A stretch of DNA of 64,000 nt from Paenibacillus dakarensis (GCF_001373415.1 NZ_CDSE01000010.1:62001-126000); one strand, 5' to 3'; counted from the first letter of the stretch, positions 8,042 through 17,174 are shown. Notes: generated by a model not told the origin, from the letters alone. A program made the numbers and translations.

Positions 8042-9466
8042 GAGTTGTGCAATTTTTTTACGGGAAGGAACCAATAGTGTGATAACAAAGGCGATTACAG
8101 CTAATATCGTCATGAAATAGTAAGCATCGCTTGAACCAAAAGTAGTAGCAAGTGAGCGAATCTCATCCGTTCCCATATTCGGAGATTGTTCTGCCATGAC
8201 AGCCGAATGACTGCTAAATTGTCCAGAAAAAATAGTAATGATTACTGCTGTTCCAATGGCACCGGAAATTTGGCGTACGGTATTATTTACGGCTGTACCA
8301 TGGGTTACGAGATTTCTAGGCAAAGCATTTAATCCAGCTGTATTCAGCGGCATTGTAATAAAGCTCAATCCTATACGAAGGAAAATCGTCCGTACCATTA
8401 AAAAGAGATAAGTGGTTGTGACCGTAAGGTCGGTTACGACCCACATGGAAGGAATGACGAAGAGCAATCCGGTAATAAACAGCGGCTTGGCTCCATAACG
8501 ATCATACATTCGGCCCGTAATAGGAGACATAAACGCATTGACCAAAGCTCCCGGCAGTAATAATAATCCTGCGTCAAATGCAGTGAAGCCCCGTCCATTC
8601 TGTAAATATATAGGCAACAGAATCATGTCTGCATACATCATCATCGTCACAATGATATTGATGATCGACGTAAGCGTAAATAATTTATTGTTAAAAACGC
8701 CCAGGTTGAGCAGGGGATCGTCCGATTTGAACTGACGCAGACAGAATAACGTTGTAATCATAATGCCTGACAATATCGTAAGAATGACAACGGGATCATC
8801 CCATCCGTGGCTCCCTGCATTACTGAAACCATATAAAATGAATCCAAAGCCGAGCGTGGATAATATGACACTTGTTAAATCAAGCTTCGGTCTGGACGTC
8901 TCTGATACGTTAATTAAATATTTCATCGCTAACCCAATCACAACAACGATAAATGGGATGAGACCGACAAAGAGGTAACGCCATGAATAGTACTCGATAA
9001 CAAAACCGGCTAAAGTCGGTGCGATGGCTGGAGCGAAAATCATGGCTAGTCCAATCAACCCCATCATACTGCCCCGTTTATCCGCTGGAAATATGAACAT
9101 TACGACAGTCATAAGCAGCGGCATAATGATTCCTGCTCCAATTGCTTGTATCATACGTCCTGCAAGCAGAACCGGGAAGCTTGGTGCTGCAGCACATAAT
9201 ATAGATCCAATTAGAAGAAACAGCATGGAACTGATAAATAATTGACGTGTAGAGAACCGTCTCATCAAATAGGCGGTAATAGGAACGAGAACACCGTTAA
9301 CTAACATGAAGCCTGTAGACAGCCATTGTACGGTAGTAGGAGTTACTGAAAATACTTCAATTAAATGGCTAAAAGCTACGTTTAACAGTGTCTGATTCAG
9401 GGTGGATAAAAAGCAGCCCATAATTAATACGGTTAACAATATTTTCTTGTTGATGGATTCCGACAT
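8012..9466 (-). CDS. DHA2-family (EmrB/QacA type) multidrug exporter
   Basis: A 484-residue MFS protein with about fourteen membrane helices, as in the DHA2 drug:H+ antiporters. Motif C (GxxxGPxxxP-like) is seen as APAIAPTLAG in helix 5, and the N-terminal FLSTLNQTLLNVAF and WLSTGFMLVNGVLVPITAYL stretches are typical of LmrB, EmrB and MdeA. AAAGGAA 8-9 bases upstream fixes the ATG at 9466. It is transcribed away from a TetR-family gene 169 bases off, the usual arrangement for a drug pump and its repressor. The likely role is export of amphipathic antibiotics, dyes or bile-type compounds. Confidence 0.88.
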   Translation of the reverse strand: MSESINKKILLTVLIMGCFLSTLNQTLLNVAFSHLIEVFSVTPTTVQWLSTGFMLVNGVLVPITAYLMRRFSTRQLFISSMLFLLIGSILCAAAPSFPVLLAGRMIQAIGAGIIMPLLMTVVMFIFPADKRGSMMGLIGLAMIFAPAIAPTLAGFVIEYYSWRYLFVGLIPFIVVVIGLAMKYLINVSETSRPKLDLTSVILSTLGFGFILYGFSNAGSHGWDDPVVILTILSGIMITTLFCLRQFKSDDPLLNLGVFNNKLFTLTSIINIIVTMMMYADMILLPIYLQNGRGFTAFDAGLLLLPGALVNAFMSPITGRMYDRYGAKPLFITGLLFVIPSMWVVTDLTVTTTYLFLMVRTIFLRIGLSFITMPLNTAGLNALPRNLVTHGTAVNNTVRQISGAIGTAVIITIFSGQFSSHSAVMAEQSPNMGTDEIRSLATTFGSSDAYYFMTILAVIAFVITLLVPSRKKIAQLKKTAIPQDH

Positions 9467-9503
9467 TCATATATTCCTTTCTGTCATTGCTTTATTAACA
9501 CCA

Positions 9504-9520
9504 TGTCAATAAAATAGACA
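9504..9520. promoter_or_regulatory. Candidate TetR operator
   Basis: A 17-base imperfect palindrome, TGTCAATAAAATAGACA, in which TGTC-N-AT pairs with AT-N-GACA. It sits in the divergent region between the DHA2 exporter and the TetR-family gene, 38 bases before the exporter start, where repressor binding would block both promoters. Confidence 0.45.
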
Positions 9521-9635
9521 ATAACATGTTTTAAAACGGATGCCTATTTACAATGATCTGAAAAGTGTCGATTAAACATCATATTTCAAAAAACTATAAA
9601 TGAAATTTAAATTTATTAGATGAAGGAGAAATAAA

Positions 9636-10178
9636 TTGACGATAAGTAATAAACAAGACCCGCGTGCACTTCGTTCCAAACGTATGCTTAAGGAAGCCGT
9701 CCTGGATTTACTCATTGAAAATCCTGAAATTTCAAAGCTCACCGTTCAGAAAATAGCCTCGCGTGCTGAATTAAACCGTGCGACTTTTTATTTGCATTTT
9801 ATAGATATACAAGATTTATTAAGACAGGTGGTCTATGATATTTTCGACGACTTGTCGTTAGAAATGTCACCTCTATTACAAATCAATGATTTAAACAATC
9901 AAGAGCAATTAATCGCATTTCTTGACTGCTTTTACAGACATCGAAAAATATTAGCTGTACTTATTGAGCATCCGGGATTCAAGAAGAAAATGCATATGTT
10001 CTTAAAAGACTCAATCGCAATTCAACGGGAACGAGAGGGAACAAATACTTCGGAACACATCCTATCGGGAGATATTTTAGCCTCTTCGATTCTTGGCGTT
10101 ATCATGTGGTGGATCAAAGACGGAATTCATTTTAGCTCCGAGTATATAGCGAATCAGATGGTTCTGCTATATCGATAA
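9636..10178 (+). CDS. TetR/AcrR-family transcriptional regulator
   Basis: A 180-residue protein. The N-terminal 50 residues hold the TetR helix-turn-helix (KLTVQKIASRAELNRATFYLHF), followed by an all-helical ligand and dimer domain of the short TetR_C type found in the Bacillus YxaF/DhaS-like group. It starts at a TTG, supported by GAAGGAGAA 8 bases upstream; no ATG is available. Divergence from the DHA2 exporter and the dyad between them point to ligand-relieved repression of the pump. The next gene begins 12 bases after the stop and may be co-transcribed, though its function seems unrelated. Confidence 0.85.
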   Translation: MTISNKQDPRALRSKRMLKEAVLDLLIENPEISKLTVQKIASRAELNRATFYLHFIDIQDLLRQVVYDIFDDLSLEMSPLLQINDLNNQEQLIAFLDCFYRHRKILAVLIEHPGFKKKMHMFLKDSIAIQREREGTNTSEHILSGDILASSILGVIMWWIKDGIHFSSEYIANQMVLLYR

Positions 10179-10190
10179 AATCTAATAGAA

Positions 10191-10856
10191 ATGATGTTGA
10201 TGATGAAAATAGAATTAGGGCAAGAGCAAATAGAAGTCCATGTGGAATATGGTCCACGTAAGAAGATATCGATCCATATTGACCCGAATGGGTGGATTAC
10301 GGTAAAGGCCCCAACGCATACAGGAGATGAATTGTTAATCCATGCGGTAAAACGGCATGGGGATCAAATATTGCAGCAACTGCACGCGATTGAGGCTTCC
10401 CGGGCCGAAACGAAGGTCAAGGCATACGAAGCTGAAGGGAAGTTCCTGCATTTAGGTCAGTATTACTTTCTGCATGAATTAATCGATACGAATGGACGAA
10501 GCCTTGAAGAACTTCAGCTAGATCTGAAAAAGTTCTACTTCACAAGCTGCAAGAAAGTGATCGGAGAACGTATCAAAATCTATCAGAAGCAGCTGAAGGT
10601 CACGCCTAAATCCTTCAAAATCGAGGAGTCACATACCAAGTGGGGAAGCTGTAATTCAGCGAAACATCTTACGTTTAATTACCGGCTTGCGATGGCACCG
10701 ATTGAGGTCATTGATTATGTTGTCATTCATGAGCTCTGTCATCTCGTGCATATGAATCATGACCGTTCCTTCTGGCGTCTTGTCGGCAGCGTAATGAAGG
10801 ATTATAAAGATAAAGAAGCGTTTCTTGCGAGGTATGGCCAGGCGATGACACTGTAA
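10191..10856 (+). CDS. YgjP-type zinc metallopeptidase (M48-like, DUF45)
   Basis: About 221 residues. The C-terminal half contains the zinc-binding HELCH motif (H180, E181, H184 in this numbering) followed by a third ligand in HMNHDRSFW, and the preceding TKWGSCNSxxxLTFNYRL block is diagnostic of the YgjP/DUF45 family. These are cytosolic peptidases, often next to restriction systems or standing alone, with no settled physiological substrate. No good ribosome site is seen, and four in-frame start candidates lie within the first 13 bases (ATG at 10191, 10194, 10200, 10203), so the exact start is open. Translation may be coupled to the TetR gene. Confidence 0.85.
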   Translation: MMLMMKIELGQEQIEVHVEYGPRKKISIHIDPNGWITVKAPTHTGDELLIHAVKRHGDQILQQLHAIEASRAETKVKAYEAEGKFLHLGQYYFLHELIDTNGRSLEELQLDLKKFYFTSCKKVIGERIKIYQKQLKVTPKSFKIEESHTKWGSCNSAKHLTFNYRLAMAPIEVIDYVVIHELCHLVHMNHDRSFWRLVGSVMKDYKDKEAFLARYGQAMTL

Positions 10857-11058
10857 TAATCAAGCGAGAATGAAACCTGTTCGGCAGCTTTATAGAAAAT
10901 AATGCGTATTTCTACACATCCTGCTGTGCTATGATTACTACTAAGAGATAATAGGATGGGGGGAGTTAAATATATAATAGCTTCATAAATACAGCTAACA
11001 TAGAATAGAAGATATTATGATATAAATATCGATCAGAGGAAAGAGACGGTGAAGGTGT

Positions 11059-12021
11059 ATGAATAATCAGCATTCTTATCCGGAAGTGATTACCTTTGGA
11101 GAAAGTATGGGCCTGTTGATTGCCGCGGGAGGAAAAGGTCTTGAATACACATCAAATTTGACGCCATCCTTTGGCGGGGCTGAGACGAATGTTGCGATCG
11201 GGTTGTCGAGGCTTGGGCATTCAGCAGGATGGTGTGGGCGACTAGGTAATGATCCGTTCGGGCATCGGATATATAAGACGGTGAGGGGAGAAGGTGTAGA
11301 TGTTACACGTGCTTCGTTCACAGATGAGGCTCCAACAGGATTAATGATTCGGGAGCATGCGGCTGGGAAAAGCTCTGTCTATTATTACCGTAAGCTGTCT
11401 GCTGCAAGCAAGATGACTCCTGAGCATTTGGATGAGGAGTACATTGCGGGCGCAAAAATTTTGCATATTACCGGAATCACACCTGCGTTAAGCACCTCCT
11501 GCGCTGAGACAGCAGCAGAAGCGATGGACATAGCCAGGAAGCATGGAGTCAAAGTGAGCTTCGACCCCAATTTACGATTAAAACTATGGGATATAGAAGC
11601 TGCCCAAAAGGTTATTCTTCCGCTAGCTTTGAAAGCGGATTATTTCTTGCCAGGGTTAGATGAATTGAAGCTGCTGTACGAGACGGAATCGACGGATCAG
11701 ATATTTTCGAGGCTCAGTGAGTTGTCTGCTGTAAGCATTATCAAAGGCGGCGAGGACAAAACTTATATTCTGGAGAACGGTAAAATGTCAGTGGTTCCAT
11801 ATTTTAAAGTCGATCAGGTAATCGATACTGTGGGAGCCGGAGATGGCTTTTGTGCCGGATTTCTTGCCGGCTTATTACGGGAATACAGCCTTGAGGAAGC
11901 CGTTCGAGTCGGTAATTTGATCGGGTCTCAGGTAATCCAGACAGTGGGTGATTGGGAAGGTCTCCCTAGTGCAGCACAAATCGAGCGGCTGCTTGCAGGT
12001 AACGCGCATATTGAACGATAA
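11059..12021 (+). CDS. kdgK: 2-keto-3-deoxygluconate kinase (PfkB family)
   Basis: A 320-residue ribokinase-family sugar kinase that phosphorylates 2-keto-3-deoxygluconate (KDG) with ATP. Visible PfkB marks are the N-terminal FGGAETNVAIGLSRLG, SFDPNLRLKLW near residue 168 and the C-terminal DTVGAGDGFCAGF, where D262 is the predicted catalytic base. KDG kinases share the early TFGESM and Y-Y-Y-R-x-x-S-A-A region seen here at residues 108-116. It is paired with the aldolase kdgA 81 bases downstream, which makes the assignment firm. GAGGAAAGAGACGG and GAAGG lie upstream of the ATG. The product is the third step after KduI and KduD, which are encoded 25 kb away. Confidence 0.88.
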   Translation: MNNQHSYPEVITFGESMGLLIAAGGKGLEYTSNLTPSFGGAETNVAIGLSRLGHSAGWCGRLGNDPFGHRIYKTVRGEGVDVTRASFTDEAPTGLMIREHAAGKSSVYYYRKLSAASKMTPEHLDEEYIAGAKILHITGITPALSTSCAETAAEAMDIARKHGVKVSFDPNLRLKLWDIEAAQKVILPLALKADYFLPGLDELKLLYETESTDQIFSRLSELSAVSIIKGGEDKTYILENGKMSVVPYFKVDQVIDTVGAGDGFCAGFLAGLLREYSLEEAVRVGNLIGSQVIQTVGDWEGLPSAAQIERLLAGNAHIER

Positions 12022-12102
12022 AGATATGTTTGAATAAAATACCGAATGGATTCGCAATTTGATGAACTCTGATTAAATAAATAAGACGGGTGAGGAGATC
12101 AT

Positions 12103-12768
12103 ATGAAGAAAATTCAGCTTATCCAGAAGATTGTTCAGGAAGGTGTCGTTGCGGTACTTCGCGCAGAAACGGCAGGAGAAGTTGTTGCCATGGCTGAGGA
12201 AGCTATCTCGGGTGGAATTAAAGTGATTGAAATTACCATGACAGTTCCCTTTGCACTCAAGGCTATTGAGGAGCTGGCTCAAAAATACAAATGGAATTCA
12301 CCGGATGAGTCAACGTATGCAATTATTGGTGTAGGGACAGTGCTTGACTCTGAAACGGCTCGAGCGGCGATTCTGAGCGGTGCCGAATTCGTAGTGTCCC
12401 CTTGCCTTAGCATAGAGACGGTCGCTTTATGTAATAGATATCGAGTACCGGTTATGCCAGGCGTGATGACGGTCAAGGAAATAAAAGAAGCTCTTGAACT
12501 TGGAGCAGATATCGTTAAGCTATTTCCAGGCAACCTGTATAGCCCATCCGTAATCAAGGTGATCAAAGGCCCATTACCGCAGGCGAATATCATGCCAACC
12601 GGTGGTGTATCGCTTCAGAATCTTGGCGAATGGATTAAAGAGGGAGCAGTAGCGGTAGGGATCGGCTCCGATTTGACGAATGACGCGGTGAAAGCACAGG
12701 ATTATTCACTGATTCGAAAGAAAGCTGCCGCTTATGTGAATGCGTATCGACAGGCAAAGGAAATATAA
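12103..12768 (+). CDS. kdgA: KDPG aldolase (2-keto-3-deoxy-6-phosphogluconate aldolase)
   Basis: A 221-residue class I aldolase that splits KDPG into pyruvate and glyceraldehyde-3-phosphate. It folds as a TIM barrel. The Schiff-base Lys is K139 in the block DIVKLFPG, with R20 (AVLR), E43 (IEITM) and the GVGT loop at 76-79 lining the site, all as in E. coli Eda. GGTGAGGAG 7 bases before the ATG marks the start. It follows kdgK as a two-gene operon closed by a terminator. Together they form the outlet of the uronate pathway encoded across the window, but they could also serve hexuronates from other sources. Confidence 0.92.
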   Translation: MKKIQLIQKIVQEGVVAVLRAETAGEVVAMAEEAISGGIKVIEITMTVPFALKAIEELAQKYKWNSPDESTYAIIGVGTVLDSETARAAILSGAEFVVSPCLSIETVALCNRYRVPVMPGVMTVKEIKEALELGADIVKLFPGNLYSPSVIKVIKGPLPQANIMPTGGVSLQNLGEWIKEGAVAVGIGSDLTNDAVKAQDYSLIRKKAAAYVNAYRQAKEI

Positions 12769-12793
12769 TATTTCGAGTTTATTACATATCCAA

Positions 12794-12842
12794 ATACAGC
12801 CCAAAGAGTCGGAGTAAGAACGTCTCTTTGGGCTGTATTTTG
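12794..12842 (+). terminator. Terminator of kdgK-kdgA
   Basis: Perfect arms ACAGCCCAAAGAG and CTCTTTGGGCTGT with a 17-base loop, then ATTTTG. It also lies at the 3' end of the convergent AraC-family gene and may act in both directions. Confidence 0.85.
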
Positions 12843-12848
12843 ACGGAA

Positions 12849-15197
12849 TCAGGATGACTTTGGATCCTTTCCCAGGGCAAGGCGCTGCTCTGCTGCGTAT
12901 TGCTGTCGGAATTGTCCCGGTGTATGTCCTGTTCTTGCTTTAAACATCTTGTTGAAATAGCTCACATTCGCGTAACCGATCTCTCTGCAGATCTCTTCCA
13001 CAGACGCGCCAGTCTGCTTCAACAGCTCCATTGCCCGTTTGATGCGAAGCTGGATGAGATAATCATTGACGGTCATTCCCTTTGATTCTTTGAATATGCG
13101 TCCCAAGTAGGATGAGCTCCGTTTTACATGTTCCGCCACGTTATCCACAGAAATATTATTGTTGTAGTTGTTGTCCATGAATTCCGTTGCCAGCTGAAGC
13201 GTCACATCCGTCATTTTAGAGCGTTTCTCTTGATGGTAGTCAATGATCTTACTGCATATCATTAAGATGCATTCTTCCATATCCTGCACGGTTTCTGCGC
13301 GCGCCAGGGCATCTGTATAGGATGATTTTTCGCCGAAAACAGCGGTCACCTCGCCACCGGTCTGAACGAGTGTTTTTACGAGTTCGCCACTTAATTGCAC
13401 AAACAGGTGGTTAATATTAGCTCTGCCCAGCCTTTGGTCCAGAACCTTCCGGGTGATGGCTCGAATCACTGCAGTACATTCTTCCTTATCCGTCTGCAAA
13501 AGGGATTGCTGCAGCTTCGATTCAAGCTCATAAGGATAATAGTAGGAACCTTCTTCCGATTTCCATTCACCAAGGATAGAGTAAGGAAGAATCTCACCCT
13601 TACCGATATAGATTTTCATGTTTAGTGCCTCCTGAGTCTCGTTGTAAGCCGCACTCACGGATGGCTCTCCTGAGTGAACACGGCTGACAGCGATGGTGAC
13701 AGAGATACCATAACGACTTAAAAAATACAGTTTGAGTCTCTTGGCTTGTTCTATCGGATATGTATCATCTACATCCGGCTGTAAGGAGAGAAGGATGACC
13801 GTATGCCTGCTGTCTTTGACAAAAATTTCTCCGTCAATATCTTCTCCCAGCTCTTCTATTAGTCCATATTGAAGCAGATGTGAGTGGAAAATATCATCTG
13901 AACCCTTGAGCGGATCATGTTCCTCGCGCTCTAGGATCAGGATGGCAAATCGATTGAAATCAAGCTTTAATTCAAGCAGCTCCGCCGCTAGGTCGGACCC
14001 GTTTGCAGGTTCATCCCGACAGGCACCCTGGATTAAATCGTTCAAATATTTTTCCTTAATAGCTGTACGGTTGCCGGTGAGAAGATCCTCCACTTTCCGT
14101 TTTTCTTTCATTAAATTATCGCGGTAATGAGTCATCTGCTCAAATGAATGACGGATAAACCCGGCTTCGTCCGTACGGGTTGGGGCACCTGATTTTTCGC
14201 GCCGTTCGAATTCTTCAGAACTCTCGATATAGGAAATTACACTTTGAAGAGGGCGATATAATCGTCGCGATAAATAATAGGAAATTGCGACAGCAGCCGT
14301 TATGTATAGGATGGCGACGGCCCAAACGATGGTTTTAATACGATTCATTCCCTGGAGTAAGACGGATCGTTCGGTAATATCGACAAATCGCCAGCCTGTA
14401 ATATTCGATTTCGTGTAAGTAAGGATCTGATCAGAATCGCTAATATAGTAGCCATTATCAGCTGAGATCTGGCCTGCATTCAATTTCTGAAGCAGCGTTT
14501 CTCTGTCAAGAGAATCGGAGTATAGAAGTTCACCTTGTGGACCGATCACCATGGTTGTGCCTTTTTTGTTCTTGTAGTGACTTAAGTAGTCAGCGAAAAG
14601 TCGATCCAGATTTAAATTAATGACGATGGCGCCCTCCACATGGCCGATTAGTGGCATCTTTTGAATGAGGGAGGTCGCAGGATTATTCGGAGAGAAACCG
14701 TTCTCCCTTCCGGTTAACCACACGGTGCGGGATCCTGAGTCTTGTTTCAAGCTATCCTTCCAGGACAGATCAGCAAAATTGGATATAGAAGACGTCTTTA
14801 TCTCAGGGCGTGATGTAAGGACAAGCTCCAGCGGGTCGTAATATAGATAAATAGAATCGATGTAAGGACTCAGCTTTTTTTGTTCTTCCACAAGAGCTGA
14901 TAAATCGATTAATGAACTTACGGAGAGTTTGCCTCCGATGGTGTGATACAAGTAGGATTGAGCCATTAGCAAATTATTAGCTGCATTCCTAATGGTTGCC
15001 AGTTCCTTGTGAATAAGCTCCTGCTGCTGAGTCAGGACCGATTCATTGTATCCAATGGAGTTGCGTACACTGTTATCCGCCGAAATCATGTATGTGACCG
15101 AAGAAATGAGAATGACTGTAATTAATGCAATGGCGGTCATGGATAACAGCAGTTTAACGAACATAGAGTTATTTTTAATACTCACTTGTCCTCTCAT
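12849..15197 (-). CDS. Membrane-bound AraC-family regulator, YesS type
   Basis: A 782-residue one-component regulator of a kind common in Paenibacillus. A first membrane helix (about residues 12-37) and a second (about 287-310) bracket an extracellular dCache-like sensing domain. A short HAMP-like linker and a GGDEF-like-fold region follow, and two AraC helix-turn-helix units end the protein (RSSSYLGRIFKESKG and ISYANVSYFNKMFKARTG regions). The ATG at 15197 is used because AAGGAGG sits 6 bases before it; an in-frame ATG at 15218 would translate through that site. It is divergent from the sugar importer operon, which it very likely activates on sensing an extracellular oligosaccharide. A cre site lies in its own leader. 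Confidence 0.88.
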   Translation of the reverse strand: MRGQVSIKNNSMFVKLLLSMTAIALITVILISSVTYMISADNSVRNSIGYNESVLTQQQELIHKELATIRNAANNLLMAQSYLYHTIGGKLSVSSLIDLSALVEEQKKLSPYIDSIYLYYDPLELVLTSRPEIKTSSISNFADLSWKDSLKQDSGSRTVWLTGRENGFSPNNPATSLIQKMPLIGHVEGAIVINLNLDRLFADYLSHYKNKKGTTMVIGPQGELLYSDSLDRETLLQKLNAGQISADNGYYISDSDQILTYTKSNITGWRFVDITERSVLLQGMNRIKTIVWAVAILYITAAVAISYYLSRRLYRPLQSVISYIESSEEFERREKSGAPTRTDEAGFIRHSFEQMTHYRDNLMKEKRKVEDLLTGNRTAIKEKYLNDLIQGACRDEPANGSDLAAELLELKLDFNRFAILILEREEHDPLKGSDDIFHSHLLQYGLIEELGEDIDGEIFVKDSRHTVILLSLQPDVDDTYPIEQAKRLKLYFLSRYGISVTIAVSRVHSGEPSVSAAYNETQEALNMKIYIGKGEILPYSILGEWKSEEGSYYYPYELESKLQQSLLQTDKEECTAVIRAITRKVLDQRLGRANINHLFVQLSGELVKTLVQTGGEVTAVFGEKSSYTDALARAETVQDMEECILMICSKIIDYHQEKRSKMTDVTLQLATEFMDNNYNNNISVDNVAEHVKRSSSYLGRIFKESKGMTVNDYLIQLRIKRAMELLKQTGASVEEICREIGYANVSYFNKMFKARTGHTPGQFRQQYAAEQRLALGKDPKSS

Positions 15198-15220
15198 GGC
15201 AATCCTCCTTGCTTCCAATG

Positions 15221-15234
15221 TGGCAGCGCTTTCA
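15221..15234 (-). promoter_or_regulatory. CcpA catabolite-responsive element (cre) in the regulator leader
   Basis: On the minus strand TGAAAGCGCTGCCA matches the cre consensus TGNAANCGNTNNCA at every fixed base. It lies 24 bases upstream of the regulator's start codon, where CcpA bound to HPr-Ser-P would act as a roadblock to its transcription. Confidence 0.7.
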
Positions 15235-15320
15235 TATGAGAATCCGGATGATTTTTCACCAGATGTGCAATGCCAATTATATCTTACATAAGCGGGATTC
15301 GGACAGATAGAAATCGAAAA

Positions 15321-15338
15321 ACATATAAAAAACGGAAT
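15321..15338 (+). repeat. Direct repeat, copy 1, in the divergent control region
   Basis: ACATATAAAAAACGGAAT; 16 of 18 bases are the same as the copy at 15375. Start-to-start distance is 54 bases, about five helical turns, as expected for paired AraC-family binding sites. Confidence 0.5.
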
Positions 15339-15374
15339 AACGTCATGGTCCTTAAAAGGCCAATAACGCCAAAA

Positions 15375-15392
15375 ACATAATAAAAACGGAAT
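15375..15392 (+). repeat. Direct repeat, copy 2, in the divergent control region
   Basis: ACATAATAAAAACGGAAT; partner of the copy at 15321. The 328-base region 15198-15525 holds these repeats, two cre sites and presumably both divergent promoters, though I see no convincing -35/-10 pair. Confidence 0.5.
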
Positions 15393-15435
15393 GAGATGAT
15401 TGTATACCGCCGGGATGAAGGCTTAAGGTTAGGTG

Positions 15436-15449
15436 TGTAACCGTTCCCA
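15436..15449 (+). promoter_or_regulatory. CcpA cre site before the sugar importer operon
   Basis: TGTAACCGTTCCCA matches TGNAANCGNTNNCA at every fixed base. It lies 77 bases before the start codon of the binding-protein gene and should place the importer and beta-helix genes under glucose repression. Confidence 0.7.
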
Positions 15450-15525
15450 ATAAATACCCGGCCGGGTCATAACCTTAGGGGCACGGATCATCGAATCGAA
15501 ATCAAATAACAGGGGGTAGGTTCTT

Positions 15526-17091
15526 TTGAAGAAAAGAATCAAATTTGTAAGCGCCATCTTACTGACAGTAAGTTTAGCAGCAAGCTTGCTTTCTGGATGC
15601 AATCCCAAGACAGAGACCGCAAGCCCGGCTCCTGCTGCTGCAGGAGAAAAGCCGGAAGCACAGTCCAAGCCGATCGAAATTACATGGGGGATCCATTTTG
15701 CAGCTGAAGGAGTCGTAAATGACTCTGAGGTTCAAAAGTGGCTGGAACAGAAGTTTAATGTAAAGATCAAACCGGTGAAAGTAACGGATGCCAGCATCGC
15801 ATCCGGTGAAGTGCCGGACATATTCATGCTCGGTGACCCTTCGAATGTAATCGCTTACCAAAATCAAGGCGTGTTAATGAGCATTGATCCAAATATGTTG
15901 AAAGAGAAAATGCCTGAGTATTACGCAGATATTGAGAAGAAGAAAGAGTTGTTCCAAACCGTTAGCGTAAATAACGAGCTCTGGGCAATTCCGATGTTTA
16001 TCGATTTGAAGCCATATGATTTAGCACAGTTATGGCGCAAGGATTGGCTGGATAAGGTAGGAATCACTAAAGTGCCGGAGACCTTGGACGAGTACGAGGA
16101 AGCAGTTTATGCCTTTGCACAAAAGGATCCGGACGGTAACGGTGTTAAGGATACGTACGGTTTAACAGGAACGGCTACATCCACCTGGTCTTCAGGATTC
16201 TATTCCATCTTCGGGGCGTTCGGTGTGGAACCAACGATGTGGATGGAGAGAGATGGTCAGATCATAAATGGATCGATCATGCCTGAGACAAAGGAAGCTT
16301 TGGCGAAGCTTCAGCAGTGGTATAAGGACGGGGTCATTGATCCGGAATTTATCACAGATACACAAGATTCATACCGCAAGAAACTCTATAATAACCGGAT
16401 TGGCGTCATTGAGGAGCAGATTGCCAAAGGTGCACTGCCAGAATCTCCTATCGTTACGGAAATGAAGTCACTGAACCCGGATTCCGAGCTGGTGTTTGCA
16501 AGAAATCCGAAGGGACCTGGTGGTGACGGATCATGGGATTGGGGAATAAAGAGTAATTTTATCGTTATCGGCAATAAAGTGAAAGATCAGCCTGAGAAGC
16601 TTGAAAAGCTGTTCGAAATTTTACAGGCACAGAGCAATGATGAAGAGACGATCAATATGACCAGCCTTGGCGTAAAAGGAACCCAATGGGATTTTGTCGA
16701 GAGCGGTGCTACATCAGGAGCTACAAAATTCCTGCCTAATTTCGAGAAGCAGGAGCAGCGTGATCAAGTTGGAGTCCGTTTGTTCTCTTTCGGTAACATT
16801 ACAACTCAAGCTTATAGGGACAAATATTCCGATCCGAAGCTGAATGAGGCGATTAGAACTTATTCATCTGCTCCTGGATGGACCGATGCGCTTCTGTTCT
16901 CGGCGCTGCCTTCTGACGGTAAATACAAACAAGATCTGACTTCACTCATGCAAAAATATTTCGCCCAAATCATCAGCGGTGAAATTCCTCTGGATGATTT
17001 CGATAAATTCGTCACGGAATGGATGGCAAAGGGCGGCGAGGAATTAACTAAAGAAGCCAATGAAGTGTACCAAGCTCAGTTTAAAAAATAA
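15526..17091 (+). CDS. ABC importer solute-binding lipoprotein (LplA/family 1 type)
   Basis: A 521-residue extracellular sugar-binding protein. It begins at a TTG with AGGGGGTAGG upstream, and has a lipoprotein signal with the lipobox LLSGC (acylated C25) followed by a Pro/Ala-rich linker. The mature part is a long family 1 (SBP_bac_1 / LipO) domain, the size used for oligosaccharides rather than monosaccharides. Local marks include DPDGNGVKDTYGLTG, found in Paenibacillus LplA-type proteins. Two permeases follow; there is no ATPase gene, as usual for this group, which shares the MsmX/UgpC-type ATPase. Substrate is inferred from context to be an unsaturated uronide oligomer. Confidence 0.92.
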   Translation: MKKRIKFVSAILLTVSLAASLLSGCNPKTETASPAPAAAGEKPEAQSKPIEITWGIHFAAEGVVNDSEVQKWLEQKFNVKIKPVKVTDASIASGEVPDIFMLGDPSNVIAYQNQGVLMSIDPNMLKEKMPEYYADIEKKKELFQTVSVNNELWAIPMFIDLKPYDLAQLWRKDWLDKVGITKVPETLDEYEEAVYAFAQKDPDGNGVKDTYGLTGTATSTWSSGFYSIFGAFGVEPTMWMERDGQIINGSIMPETKEALAKLQQWYKDGVIDPEFITDTQDSYRKKLYNNRIGVIEEQIAKGALPESPIVTEMKSLNPDSELVFARNPKGPGGDGSWDWGIKSNFIVIGNKVKDQPEKLEKLFEILQAQSNDEETINMTSLGVKGTQWDFVESGATSGATKFLPNFEKQEQRDQVGVRLFSFGNITTQAYRDKYSDPKLNEAIRTYSSAPGWTDALLFSALPSDGKYKQDLTSLMQKYFAQIISGEIPLDDFDKFVTEWMAKGGEELTKEANEVYQAQFKK

Positions 17092-17109
17092 CCCGAACTT
17101 GGCCTAAGC

Positions 17110-17140
17110 CCCCGTAAGGGCTGAAACAACCCTTACGGGG
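17110..17140 (+). promoter_or_regulatory. Intercistronic stem-loop between binding protein and permease genes
   Basis: Perfect 11-base arms CCCCGTAAGGG and CCCTTACGGGG with a 9-base loop and no following T-run. Such a hairpin at this place protects the 3' end of the binding-protein message and gives it excess over the permeases. Confidence 0.65.
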
Positions 17141-17174
17141 AGATTTAGTGGTTCGCTTTACAAGGAAGTGCGTC

